From: Coprinus comatus
Lineage: Eukaryota > Basidiomycota > Agaricomycetes > Agaricales > Agaricaceae
Direction: 5' to 3'
Assembly: GCA_034638255.1 (NCBI GenBank)
Contig: JAWPGT010000009.1
Span: forward strand, 930,001-994,000
DNA: 64,000 nucleotides
Each line of letters starts with the position of its first letter. Within the stretch, counting starts at the first letter, position 1. This document shows positions 1 through 11,121 of this stretch, one piece after another. The notes beneath the pieces were generated by a model. That model ran no database searches. It saw only the letters and a list, made by a program, of their open reading frames with translations, and had not been told where the DNA came from. A program made the translations under genes and the position numbers.

Positions 1-1279
1 ATGTCTATTTCAAACATGGGCGGAAGTTTCTTTTGGTGTTTTCTCCAAGTGGAAATGAACATACTCAAACTCCCGCAGGATCCAGCTCAACACTCAATGC
101 TCAAGCCCATACTTGATGGTTGTAGCGTGTGGTGGGACCAGGGGCCATGGATGGAAATTTAAATAAGTTAATAAGTTGCTACTGCTATAGTTCGAAGAAG
201 TGATTGTGTCATCATGCAATCATACAACTAACAGCAGTATACAATTTGAACAATATTCAAACACTGACTTGTAGACGAAGAAAACTAAGGCGTAGCGCCC
301 AAAATCTATGATGTCTACTGGGTTCTAATGAAGTCAACAGTACAATTAATTTTTTTCTTGATGCCAGGCAGTATCATCCATTGAATGATCCATGGGAGAT
401 GTCCCTCTTTCATTATGACGCCTTACACAGATTTCAAGATACAAAAGGAGGCTGTTCAAGAGTGAAGAGTGTTCGTCAACCGAATTTCGACCCACACACT
501 GTGTTATTTGACTTTTTTGGCCCCCATAAATATTTTCAAAAAAACAATTCAGACATCTCCCTCTTCTATCCCAGCTTATTTGCGACGTGAAGTTTGAGGA
601 CTTCGTTGTTTTCTTTATAATAAAACCAGTGATGAGGGACAAGGTTATGTATTCGTCGATGTGAAACCCGCTTGGTAAAGTAACAAAGGTAAATCATCAG
701 AGTATGTAGGTCTCAATGGAGAGATGTCGTCGGAATTCTGTCGGAATATAAAATGGGAGCTTCAAAAAATATAGCTCTCCCGTTATGATACTTGCTTACA
801 CAACTTGGCGTTGAAAGAATTCATCCCTCACACTCTGTTGCAATCAGGAAAATTCGCTTGGAGGCATTTTCATATATGTGAGAACATCCTTGGGCCGCAG
901 ATGCTGCGGCCCAAGGATCTTTACAAAATCCTACATGTGAAGACATCTAGCGATCTTATAGGTACAGAAAAGTTCAATAATCCACTATGTCTCTAACTAA
1001 CCCTTTTTTCACGTAGATCTCTTAAATTCCATCAGGAATGCGATGGCAAATCCAGGAAGTACACAGATAACTGGAAGTGCCTGTAGTGCTGCTGCCCGCC
1101 ATGTATTCCGTCATGATCAATGGAAATGGGTTACAATACTAATGTATGTACTGTACGTAATGAAAACCATCTTTCGATTCCACTGGCGCCAAAGTCTGAT
1201 GGTGCACGTCTTACCCCTGCAACATGATTTATTATTTGCATTGGGATATGACATTAACCACTGCCCAGCCCAACTCGAA
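1..1279. other. Intergenic, no gene recognised
   Basis: Only short ORFs are present, without recognisable domains or a convincing exon chain. The one structure seen is a perfect 15-bp inverted repeat at 886-918 (listed separately). The 106-codon plus-strand ORF starting at 1043 overlaps the 3' end of the minus-strand gene at 1280-2870 and is probably its shadow. Confidence 0.5.
886..918. repeat. Perfect 15-bp inverted repeat with 3-nt loop
   Basis: Arms 886-900 and 904-918 are exact reverse complements (ATCCTTGGGCCGCAG and its complement) around the loop ATG. The stem is GC-rich and would form a stable hairpin. Its role is unknown; it lies in apparently non-coding sequence about 360 bp beyond the 3' end of the nearest gene. 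Confidence 0.8.
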
Positions 1280-2870
1280 CTATTCTACCGTTACATGGTT
1301 ACCATTTCCAGAGATGTGAAGAGAACGTCCGAGGTTAGTATAATTAAAATGTCCTCCATGTGATATGATTTGTGGTCTGTCTATTGAGTAGTAATGGTAA
1401 TAATAATTTCCAGTTAGACTTCGTTCTCATTCATGATACTCAATGTTATCGGTGTACTCACTTGGTGAAAAAGTAAAGCCATTCGATCCAGGGAAGGATC
1501 CTGGCCCTGCTCCTCGTCTTCGATGATTGGGAAATCGGGGACCATGATGATATGGATCATTATTATGATTTAAACCAGGTGAGGGATTCGGACTTGCGGT
1601 AAATGGTTCGGGAGAGCGTGTTGCTTGTGAAAGCGGACCCGGCGAACTATTCAATGGTGCTTGGGGGGCGTTGGTGCATGGCGCTTCGGGAATATTTGTG
1701 GATTGTGTTTGGGTATATTCGCGGGTGCATTAGTAGCACTCGCAGTAGATGGGGTTTGGCTGGTAGAATTCGTTTGAGTTGGCACACTAATGGATGGTAT
1801 TTCGGGAATAGGAATGTTGGTGAGTGGAACATCGGAACTGGGTTGAGAAGGTGATTTTGAGGTGGCTCTGGCGAACTCGTCACTGAATTCGGGAGCCAAA
1901 TAAATTGAGTTGATGGGGGAGCGGATGGTTGTGGGAGCGGGCTAAGCAATATAAACTGAGTTGATAATGGAGAGGATTCTTGCGAGGGCGGTGAGCTAGT
2001 CGATGGTGCTTGGGAAACATTGACACCAGTGGATACTGGAGGGGGAACAGAGTCAGTCGAAGGTACTGGGAGAATATCAGTCGATGATAGAGTATTAGTC
2101 GATGGTATTCGGGGTTTGGAAACATTAGTCGATAGTGTGGGCGGAGATGGCTCATCGACATCGTGAATGGGCGTGGTCTTCAAAATGTCACTCTTCTTTG
2201 GCGTCTTGGACAACTCGATATCAGATTGTAGCTATAATACCGACACTTAGTGAGCTGAAGTGCTACAGACATTTGCATGTGGTAGACATACCCCGAAGAG
2301 ATTCCTAGCATGTTGTAATAAAACATTACAATCGGCAATAATATTTTTGTCTGCATTGTAGTAGAAACCTCGCTTGTACAACGGACGCTTCACATATTTC
2401 TTGACTCCCCGTTTAATCTTCTTCAAACAGCTACGAGGAAGGTATACAATCAAACTCAAAGTGAATGATGTTTTGATGAGAAGACGCACTCTAATAGCTC
2501 CTTAGCACTCTCCAATGAAAAGGCTTCAGTGGTATTGTTTGGATCCCTCTCCTTATCCTTCTCTACGACAGCCGCTACAATGATAGAAATATCCGTTCCA
2601 ATACCAACCAGAGCCTTTTTATTGCGTTTTGTGGTCTATGAAAAGGTGAGAACCACATGAATACAAATCCAATAAGCTTACATCAATAATTTCAACGATT
2701 TTGCAAGCCACACCTACTGCCAAAGAAAGCCAGGCAGCAGATGGGCTGATGATTTTCCCATATCCTTTCAAATTATCCAAAGGTTGCATTGTTGCAGTAC
2801 CTATGAAACTTTCTTGAGTATGGCTCGTGCTTGAGGATCTGTGTTGATGCTGGCCTGCATCAGCTTTCAT
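1280..2870 (-). CDS. MLKL-NTD/HeLo-like helical protein with C-terminal RHIM-like motif (paralogue A)
   Basis: Five exons: 2870-2682, 2635-2490, 2430-2292, 2231-1462 and 1380-1280. Exons 1-3 encode a helical domain: a hydrophobic helix (AAWLSLAVGVACKIVEII), a segment starting TTKRNKKALVGIG, then a Lys-rich helix starting CLKKIKRGVKKY and ending HARNLFG. Exon 4 is a long Pro/Ser/Thr-rich linker. Exon 5 ends the protein with SLHISGNGNHVTVE, the RHIM-like motif shared with other loci here. The linker is open in three successive frames, switching at about 1900 and 1720. Each switch needs one missing base, and total exon length becomes a multiple of three only if two bases are restored, so these are probably sequence errors. 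Domain assignment is by pattern resemblance to the fungal MLKL_NTD-like (cd21037-type) domain. Predicted role: amyloid-triggered membrane or cell-death effector (inference). Confidence 0.7.
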
Positions 2871-3838
2871 GGCAGAGAGATTGATATACTAATGTCAAAG
2901 AAATAGTATCCGTTGGAGGCTGGGGTTGTTTGTGGTCTGTAGCAACAGGCTTGGCCCCGTGTCTTTGTCTTTTGTGTTAAATCATTGGGTATTCCCGATG
3001 ACATGGGCGTCTGAGCATTGCCTTGTTCCTCTGATGGCGAACGGTTAGCATGCGTGGGAAGCTGCAGTGCCAACTGTCGCAAGGTATGGATCATAGAGAA
3101 AGCTAGCCCGAAGCTGGCGCCTTGTTCGATGCGGTTCGAGCAAATCCTACATTGCACAGAGCTGGCACGGGGTCTGGTCGAAAGATATCAGACCAATGGA
3201 TAAGGATGCGTGGTACCCAATAAATTGATCGACTAATTATGGGAGGGTGTTCTAATTTTATTGCGGGCTGTGCTTCCGGTTTAGTGTACATAGCAGAGTC
3301 ACAGCACTGGAGTATAACACTACGAAGACCCAGCCAGGACCCTGCGTAGACCATGAGTCATAGGACCTCAAGTGGGAACTAGTAAGGGCAACAGTGAGAT
3401 TTGTTTTGTTAAGGGTCTCATCATTTGCATACATACTTACATACTTACAGGTGGAACGAAAAGGACCCAGATCAGAAAAAAGTTCATATCGGCGAAATTG
3501 AACCTACACCAAGCTTCGATTTTTATTTACCACGCAACCAACAAATATCGATATCGACACTTACTGGAAAGTCTCTTGCTCGGCTTTTTTATTACAATGA
3601 ACTTGTGCCATTTGTTAAATGTTTATTGTCTCTCTTTTTCGCCCTTTTTGTTTTATATATCAACTTTTATTTGTCAAATGGTCATACTCCGCATGTTCTC
3701 CTTCCGTTTCTATGAAGATTAATAATAATTAGTAGATCATCCTTAATCTAACTTATCAATTGTCTCTCTATCTCTTACTGACAACAGTTATTATCCCGCA
3801 GCAGTAAACATATATAACACCCCCCTTCGTAAAAGCCA
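2871..3838. other. Intergenic, no gene recognised
   Basis: Several 60-116 codon ORFs exist on both strands but none shows a domain, a plausible splice chain or conservation that I recognise. The right end holds a TATA-like element just upstream of the ORF at 3893. Confidence 0.5.
3811..3817 (+). promoter_or_regulatory. TATA-like element TATATAA
   Basis: TATATAA lies 28 bp upstream of the ATG at 3839 and 82 bp upstream of the ATG at 3893. If used, transcription would begin around 3840, which favours the second ATG (3893) as the translation start. Confidence 0.4.
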
Positions 3839-3892
3839 ATGTCACTCACTCACTCACTCACACACACACTCTCTGCAAGCACCACAAGCATT

Positions 3893-4390
3893 ATGTCAAC
3901 CATTCAACAGGGAGTTGAAGACTCAGATAGAATTATGCTTGATGATAAAATCCACTATGCCTCTTTGGCGTCTTTGATACATCAACTCAATCTCAATTCT
4001 ATCGCTTCGGAATCAATGCCATGGCACTCACTCAATATTATTCCTGAGCAATCCATACCCATCTCGACAAAATCTGCAGAGCCTTCAAAAGAAACATACG
4101 AGAAGGAAACAGACCCAACAAGGATAGAGAAACTCCGCACTGTTTATGAGAAACATGCACGTATTCTGACCAGGGAACTGAAGATAAAGTTCTGTGAGGC
4201 TGAAATAAAACTACGTCAGGGTAACTTGGGCGATAGAGAGATGGAGTGGGAGATGGCATGCTTGAAAAGGGGATTCATAAGGCTAAATGATGTTGCGCTG
4301 GAAACTTTTAAGAAGAAATGCGTAGTTATGTACAACTCGGAACCTGGGCCTTACAACTCGGAACCTGGGCCTTGCACTTGTTCTCCGTGA
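3893..4390 (+). CDS. Hypothetical protein, charged C-terminal half
   Basis: Single-exon ORF of 165 codons from ATG 3893; an upstream in-frame ATG at 3839 would add 18 residues encoded by a TCAC/CA microsatellite, so I prefer 3893. The first half is unremarkable. Residues from about 70 (KETYEKETDPTRIEKLRTVY) are rich in Glu, Lys and Arg and look helical. The tail carries the heptapeptide YNSEPGP twice, from an exact 21-nt tandem duplication at 4331-4372. No known domain is recognised. It lies between helical-domain paralogues A and B, but I see neither their domain nor the RHIM-like motif in it. It may be a lineage-specific gene or a chance ORF. Confidence 0.4.
   Translation: MSTIQQGVEDSDRIMLDDKIHYASLASLIHQLNLNSIASESMPWHSLNIIPEQSIPISTKSAEPSKETYEKETDPTRIEKLRTVYEKHARILTRELKIKFCEAEIKLRQGNLGDREMEWEMACLKRGFIRLNDVALETFKKKCVVMYNSEPGPYNSEPGPCTCSP
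4331..4372 (+). repeat. 21-nt tandem duplication inside an ORF
   Basis: The 21-nt unit beginning TACAACTCGG and ending CTGGGCCT occurs twice without gaps at 4331-4351 and 4352-4372. It is in frame and encodes YNSEPGP twice. Confidence 0.9.
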
Positions 4391-5035
4391 AAAGGTTAAT
4401 TCTGCGAAGTACAAAAATTCTTTTTTTCAAATCGAATGTCAATGTCTTTGTAACTTTTGTAGAAACATCATCATCCACATTTACTGCACACGACCTTGTC
4501 CTCATTGGTATCACATGTATATAAAGACGCGTTTCAACCTACAGATACGTAGTGATTATTTCCTGAGACGTTAAGCAAGCGACGCTTGCGGAAGGTCACT
4601 TCTTAAGATTTAAATGCATGTAAAGATACTCGTAGAGTTAATGACCACATAGCATGATCTCAAAAATTATGCAGCAAGAGCACTTGGTAAATCAATACTA
4701 GTACTCAGTGGAAGTCATTATCCTTAGGGGACAATTCTGAGGTGAAAAAAAAGGAATAGCATTTACTGAACCAATCTACACCCTTTGAGTGTCACAAAAA
4801 GCATCCATTCCGACGTCCGTGACCCCTGAGTGACTATTGCGTAACGTTAACCCCCTAACAACCGCCCAGACCGTGTGACGGCAAGCGTCACGCCGAAGGG
4901 GCGTGAGTTCACGTTACGATGATGACTAATCGTTGAGCCAAAGTTTTACCAAAACTTCATCAACTCATTCCTCGTAACAGTTGACTTTCAAAGGAGGATG
5001 AATGTACATCAGATACTAAGAAAAAGTTTGAAAAA
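4391..5035. other. Intergenic, no gene recognised
   Basis: No supported gene. A weak 6-bp stem (GTGACG/CGTCAC) lies at 4875-4891 in a locally GC-rich patch. Confidence 0.5.
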
Positions 5036-5123
5036 TCCGACCTGCCTGGCTCGAACAGGCGACATTGAGATATAACAGGTATCCAATTACAGTCTCACGC
5101 TCTTCCAACTGAGCTAAGGTCGG
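5036..5123 (-). tRNA. tRNA-Tyr (GUA) with short intron
   Basis: Read on the minus strand, the 88-nt unit folds as a cloverleaf: acceptor CCGACCT pairs with AGGTCGG plus discriminator A; D-arm GCTC/GAGC; anticodon stem TGAGA/TCTCA; T-arm GCCTG-TTCGAGC-CAGGC. The anticodon GTA maps to 5090-5088. An insert of about 15 nt immediately 3' of position 37 is in the canonical tRNA intron position; removing it leaves a 73-nt mature tRNA. Eukaryotic tRNA-Tyr genes are commonly intron-containing. Confidence 0.9.
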
Positions 5124-6012
5124 ATGATATATTATTCCTCTAATTAAATTTATCTGGGCAACTATTATGCATCACAAACAATGAATATATGTTACATCCC
5201 TCAAGCCCTCAAGCAATACTCATGCATATCACCACGAACTGTTAGAACAAACTCACTAGTACTAGTATCATATTTAGGATATTTTCCTCAAAAATCACGC
5301 TTATATAAATAAATGCATCATACCTCCTACTTCGATCAGGAGAAGCTTACACTCCTGTGCCACGCTTGGGGAATACAAAAAAAAAAAAAGACACTTACTG
5401 GTTAATAAGTAAAAAATGCTTTGTACTTTCAGAATGTTTCCTAAGTACAATAATATGTGGACACCATGATCAAATCTGGATCAAAGCAATGACAGAAACT
5501 CAGGGACACTGACATCTGCTGCCACTCAGTACCTTACCACCTCCACGTTTTCAATCATGCACATACTTGTCACAAAAAGTGTCCAGTGTTGCACCGCTAA
5601 ACTCATTACACAGCCAACGTATTAAAATTAGAACAGCCATTAGATCATTCGACGATCAATCTCTTGGCATCTAACAACATGCTTCCTTCCCGATCCTCAA
5701 AGTGCGAAATCCCTTAAACAAACAATTGCAAAAATTTCATGATATTCTTGTTAGGGTAACGTAAGACTTGGGGTGGAAACAAGGTATATGTTTTTATTCT
5801 TATCTCGTAACAGTCGTTAACCTACGCTTACCCATATTAATTGTTTGCCATCAGAAAGAACAAAAGCAATGTTCAGACGCCCGTACATCAAAGAACTACA
5901 AAGAGCAATGCCACGAGGTATACAGCCCCCTCTTGTTTTTTTCCCTTTAACTATCACACACCGCCTATTCTCCCACATATATTCCCTCCTGCAAACACTC
6001 TAACGCACTTTC
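5124..6012. other. Intergenic, promoter side of paralogue B
   Basis: No gene supported. Contains a poly-A tract near 5380. The sequence CCCACATATA at about 5972-5981, some 30-40 bp before the ATG at 6013, recurs just upstream of paralogue D (about 28995-29004), suggesting a shared core promoter. Confidence 0.4.
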
Positions 6013-7134
6013 ATGGCTAAATCAAGTCAGTATCAACATGACCTTGAGGTTGGCCTTGAGCATGCAATGTCCGGGTACTCAAGAGAACTTTCATAGATAC
6101 AGCTTTTGAGGCAACCACAAAATCTTTTGAAGTTTTGAAAGATTGCGGAGATGCTCTTGGAGGCGTTGTTCCTGGGCTTTCCGCAGCTGCTGGTCTAGCA
6201 CTTAAGATTATGGAATGCATCGAGGTGAGTTTGGATAGTAAATTTGTAACTCGAACTGGTTCTCATGTACCTCTGATTATAGACCACAAAGAATAACAAA
6301 GCCGAGTTCATTGCTATTGGGAAAAAATCCTGCGAAATTGTGGAGGATGTGATAGAACGAGTGAGAGATCCGAATGGTGCCTATGAATCCACCTCATTGC
6401 AAGAGGATGCTTTGGAACTACAAAGGTGCATTTCAAAATCACTGTGTTATTCTATTTTGAGTCTAATTGCACCCTTACAGATGTCTAAAAAATATCAAAG
6501 CTAGAGTGAAGAAGTACGCAAAACGCCCATGGTACAAAAGATTCATCCACTCTTCGGCAGACAAAATTGTCATTACAGAATGTAATGAAGAGTTAGACCA
6601 TGCTATGAAAATTTTTGGAGTACGTCTCATCGATCAAGTCTCTTTGTCTGTATAACGTATTCATGATACATACACAGTTACGTTCTCATATTGAGCAGCG
6701 CAAGGATATACGTCAAATCAAAGATCTCTTAAAACAATTTTCTAATCTGACACTCTTCCCATCACAACCACCTATCGCGTTCCCAACACCATCAACAACT
6801 CCGATCGTACCAACACCAGCACCAGCACCAGTACCAGTACCAGCACCAACTCCAATACCCCCACCATCACACCAATCCGGTAACCATAATGCTGCTATTG
6901 GCAGTGTCGGAAGTTATGCACCAACCACATCTAACTGTGAGTTGACAAAACGTTTACTCTTTTACGAGAAATGAATGAATGATTCTAACTGGAATTCTTA
7001 TTCTAGATCATGCGGATGTGATAGCATTGGACAACGCGCGGGTTATCAGCCATAATAACTCACAGAATATTGCTGCATCAGGAAACAATTCACACTTCGA
7101 TTTCTCAAATATGAGACAAAACCGTGGGTATTAG
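6013..7134 (+). CDS. MLKL-NTD/HeLo-like helical protein with RHIM-like motif (paralogue B)
   Basis: Six exons: 6013-6025, 6097-6224, 6283-6425, 6481-6619, 6678-6936 and 7007-7134, giving a continuous frame of 269 aa. Domains in order: a hydrophobic helix around GVVPGLSAAAGLALKIMECI (about residues 30-50); a segment beginning TTKNNKAEFIAIG; the Lys-rich helix CLKNIKARVKKYAKRP; an amphipathic end SHIEQRKDIRQIKDLLKQF; a Pro/Thr linker with PAPAPVPVPAP repeats; and a C-terminal bipartite motif, RVISHNNSQNIAASGNNSHF. Exon 1 is a 13-nt micro-exon whose surroundings closely match those of paralogue D. Exon 4 is exactly 139 nt, as is the equivalent exon in the other three paralogues. The helical region resembles fungal MLKL_NTD-like domains. 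Predicted role: cell-death or membrane effector gated by amyloid templating (inference). Confidence 0.75.
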
Positions 7135-8798
7135 TTCTTGTATACCTTGGGAATTTGGTTGGACTAGTAGTTTGTGGCTTGTATTTGAAGGACTCTACTA
7201 TGCATAACGTTACTTGGTTCCGGTGGTAATTGAACTCCTTTTGGATTTTCCATTCTGTAATAGTGATTGATGTTTCTCAATTTATGACTCTTACCCATTC
7301 ATAATCACTGTGATATTTCCGAACTAAATATACTAAAAATGAAAAAGTACTTGAACGTTGGGCGGGTCTACCCGCGTTGTTGAGGACCATATACACACAC
7401 CGTCCGATTGCCAATAATATTCCCCATAACAAACAAAAGTCGTTTCTCTAAGCGCATGGAAAATGTTGAGAAAGTTTAGCTTGTGATCCAAGTTTCAAGT
7501 GGAAGTGACTCTTAGACCTTAAAAAACTCGATCCAAACCTGCCACACAAGTTAAAGAAGAGGAAGCTGCAGGCAAAACACTGGTCTAACATCCTCGCAGT
7601 TGAACTTGTCGTCATCATGCTAAATTACCTATCCTATAGACGAATCAATGATTAGCGACTCCTCAGACCTCCTTCGGTCGGTCAATTCAGTCAATCAACA
7701 GAAGAAAAATCAAGGTCTCCTACGCCAAGAAAGAAAAAACAAAGTAAAAAGCCAAGAACAATGACTTCCTAATATGCTAGGACTGGGTTCTTGAGAAAAT
7801 GTCAGTTGTAACTTGTCGTTGAGGTTAGGTGACAGTGAAATGAAAGGGAAATCAATTTTATTGTCGCGTCGCGATGGTGATTAACTCGATACATAATGCA
7901 TGATGTTTTGGTGTTACTTAGAAATAAGTTAGTTGAAAATGGTTTTTGTTGTCTGAACAGAGTTGATCACTTGATCCGAATCAAATCTATACATTAAAAG
8001 ATATACCAATGCTTTCGTATATCTTCTGAACCTCTGAGACCCTAATATGTTGTTTTTTCTTCCTTGCTTTGTTGTTTGATGCTGCAGAGGGGAGACAAAT
8101 CGGATATCTGACTAGGATCTCACCTACATCTCACCACACGATATTGGTCAGAAAGGAGTACGAGGCCGCGCATATGATACTTTACAATGTATTTCTGGTC
8201 TATGGTTCATAGCGTTAGCACGTTCCAATAATTTTACCTTCCGTCGGGTACTTCTTCGCTTACCGCTTCCGATAAGTACCTGACACCAACCCTCTCATTG
8301 TAGTTGATCCTGACATATTAGAGAACAGAAGTATCTGGTGGCAGAGTCTTGTATTTTGAACCTAGACATCCAGGCGGAAGGAAAAAAAAACAAACAGGTT
8401 TCGATTGATCCGGTTGCCGTTCGAAAAATAGAATGCCTGCCAATCCATCACGTACATTATTGATTGGTATGTTGTATCTGACGTTCACGATCCCGAAACA
8501 CAATTCTCCTCTCTGACTCAGGATTTAGCAACAGAAATTGAAACATGAACACAAACGCGGTTGTTTTCTCCATCCGGAAAAAAAGAATCAACAACAAGGG
8601 GGTGCTATTCACAACCACTTCGCCACTGAATTGTGACGAAATGTATTGCACGAAAATACAAAGACCACTGGTAAGTAGACCGCTAACCTCTCGTAATACA
8701 TAAATATCACAAAAAATCTGTCCTCAGGATTCAGAACACACCACCACATTAACACAATCCACTGAGTAAAATCCAAAATAACAAACACTGCTATTCTC
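7135..8798. other. Intergenic, no gene recognised
   Basis: About 1.66 kb between two helical-domain paralogues. ORFs of 60-100 codons on the minus strand overlap the 5' part of paralogue C and carry no recognisable domain. No repeats or mobile element were recognised. Confidence 0.5.
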
Positions 8799-10142
8799 AT
8801 GCATTCTGATTCCGATGTTACCGAGGAGGACTCGAGCGGATATCTCCTTGGTTCATTTACCTTTAATATCGCTGGAGTTGCAAAAGTTGCAGTCAAGACC
8901 ATGAAAATCATTCAGGTGAGTGGCTTGGTGTTGTGTCGTGTTGGTTCTCATTTTTTCATAGGGTATGAAAAATAAGAGAAAGAGTTTCACGGCTATTGGT
9001 ATCTCTGCGGGCGCGGTTGTGGCAGCTGTAATAAAGCGCGTTGAGGAAAGGGATCCGAATAATAAGGATCACACCCTTTTCTTGGAGCGCTGTGTTGAAG
9101 ATTTACAAATGTGTGTTTTTCCCCTTCAAAGTATTATCTGATTTGAGTCTCTAACTGTAGATGTGTAGTTTTTTCAAGAAGATTAAACGTCGAGTCAAGA
9201 AATGTGCGGAGCGTCCATTATCTTTGAAGAAAACCATCTACTGGCATGCGGAAGAAAAGGTCATTACCAAATGTAACGATGAAATCAAACAAGCTAGGAA
9301 GGTCTTGGTAAAGATATCTAGTAAATATCATTACCCAAATTTTCTGAGCTTCAGTTGTAGGCACGAGATGAACATATAAAGGAGTGGAAGGACTTGGAAG
9401 AAATCAAACTCTACCTCGAAAGTTTTACTAAACCAGTCGTCTTAACACCTTTGGATCGTAGTAAGAAAGTCGGACCCCCACCGGATCTTGGACTTACAAC
9501 CCCACCGCCAATGAATACACCCACAACATCATCGGCTACTAGTATCAGTTCACCCGCAACTACGACTAGCAATATTACACCCACAACAACCAATACCCCC
9601 GAAACGCCCCCGCTCGATACACACGCAGAACCACAGATCGATGGTGAAAAGATTAACAAAGCCCTGACTGGAGTGGATAAGACCCCGAACCAATCTACTA
9701 ATTCCAGTCAACCGTCAACGTCACAGGAACATCAACGAGTTAGGTCTGCGAATGTCGTGGCATCGGGGCATGGAACGGTTCACATACACGACAACTCAGA
9801 AAACGTTCATATGACTGGTAGTTCCAATCGGATTCGGTTCAGAAATCGTAATACGGAAACTAGTACACCGACAACCAGTACCACAGCCACTGTCAATGAG
9901 CCTTCACCGACACCCGGGCCATCAACGGAACAACATCCGCCTTTATATCAACCCCCTGTGAATCTGAATCACCCCGGAACGGCCCAACAGACCAGTGAGT
10001 ATCCCTCAGTTAATGAATATAGAAACGAGAATCAATCTCTCTTTTTTTAGTAATGGCATATGAGTATGGTACGATAGTTAGTGTTGACGATTCAAGCAAC
10101 TGCCAGGTATCGGGGAGTAACAATGTCATTGAACACATGTAA
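8799..10142 (+). CDS. MLKL-NTD/HeLo-like helical protein with two RHIM-like motifs (paralogue C)
   Basis: Five exons: 8799-8915, 8962-9110, 9169-9307, 9361-9994 and 10051-10142; frame intact, 376 aa. The N-terminus has a hydrophobic helix (FNIAGVAKVAVKTMKIIQ), then a segment beginning GMKNKRKSFTAIG, the Lys-rich helix FFKKIKRRVKKCAERP (encoded by the family's 139-nt exon), and DEHIKEWKDLEEIKLYLESF closing the helical domain. A long Thr/Pro/Ser linker follows. There are two motif copies: an internal one, VHIHDNSENVHMTGSSNRI, and one ending the protein, VSVDDSSNCQVSGSNNVI plus three or four residues. Two motif copies in one molecule could favour self-assembly. The MLKL_NTD-like assignment is from pattern; the cell-death role is inferred. 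Confidence 0.75.
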
Positions 10143-10638
10143 GAACAAGTCTTGAAGGTACAATTTTTTTTATTACATTTGGGGTGGTACTAGTACGGAA
10201 CAAGTATATGCGGTTTCTGGCTTCAGGTAGACTCACAGCCTACTAGCTGTATTATTCCGATTTGGACGATGATTCTGTTCCTGCTTAGTACCAATTCTCA
10301 TTACAATATGTATCATGGTTAATTGTGCCTTTTTTATTATTTTGCATTATCTTGTACCGGACTTCTATAAAGTACATGCCTCTAAACTACATTGTACGTA
10401 TAATCTACTACCACCCATGTATCGAGTTCTTCAATTTATCTGTTTCCCCATTTTCTATAAAATACATCATGTTATGAGTTTCGTCGGGACAGATGAAGAA
10501 CTCCATACCAGAGCCTATCATCGTTGGAGTTACTGCTCCACTTGACGCAATATGTAAGTCATTGTGGATTAGCTGAAACAGGGATCCTCTTGGTATATAT
10601 AACAGTATGCCAGCCACCATTTGTACACATAACCTAAC
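10143..10638. other. Intergenic, no gene recognised
   Basis: AT-rich spacer between paralogue C and a small gene. A TATATAA-like string near 10598 lies about 40 bp before the ATG at 10639. Confidence 0.5.
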
Positions 10639-11033
10639 ATGGATTTCCTTCGCGGAGAAAACAAAGATCAAAGTAACATGAAGGCTGACGCTAACACTGG
10701 GGGCGGCTTCATGGGTAGTATCAATAATGCTATGGGAGGTGGGCAACAGGGCGAGAAGAATGAAGGTATGTACTGTCATCAAAACATCATATTTCATGCA
10801 CTAATTCATTTTCGCAGACTCTCTCGACAAAGGTATGACGGCGAGATGAGTATTATATATTATTTTCTGATGAATTTACAGGGGTAGACTATGTTCAGGA
10901 GCACGTCTTAGGACAAGGTCAACAATCCAATGAGTCTGCAGTTGAACAGGCAAAAGACGAGCAGATTAGTGATGCTCTTCGACGTGGATATAAGGGAACT
11001 ATGGGCAAAGATTTCCCAGTAGCGGACAAGTAA
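10639..11033 (+). CDS. Small conserved basidiomycete protein (stress or DNA-damage-responsive type)
   Basis: Three exons: 10639-10765, 10818-10832 and 10882-11033, 97 aa. Gly/Gln-rich start (GGGFMGSINNAMGGGQQGEKNE) followed by a conserved tail: LDKG-VDYVQEHVLGQG, then SNESAVEQAKDEQISDALRR, ending DFPVADK. I recognise this as a widespread small fungal protein, often annotated only as hypothetical or DNA-damage/stress-responsive; its biochemical function is not established. It lies 88 bp upstream of the iPGM gene on the same strand, so the two could be transcribed close together, though fungal genes are normally monocistronic. Confidence 0.75.
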
Positions 11034-11121
11034 AGTCTAAAAATCAAAGTTGAACATAAATGTACATTAGTGATGACATCATTGATATCTGATTGCACTA
11101 TCTTCTCCCTTGTACCACATC

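Noticed and set aside
4875..4891. Hairpin GTGACG-GCAAG-CGTCAC as a terminator or regulatory RNA
   Set aside because: The stem is only 6 bp and rho-independent terminators do not apply in a fungal nuclear genome.
6790..6870. Satellite or tandem repeat (CCAGCACCAGTACC-type)
   Set aside because: It is the in-frame Pro/Ala/Val linker of paralogue B, so it is coding low complexity rather than a separate repeat feature.
9411..9659. Minus-strand 82-codon ORF in paralogue C
   Set aside because: Shadow of the Thr/Pro-rich coding linker on the plus strand.
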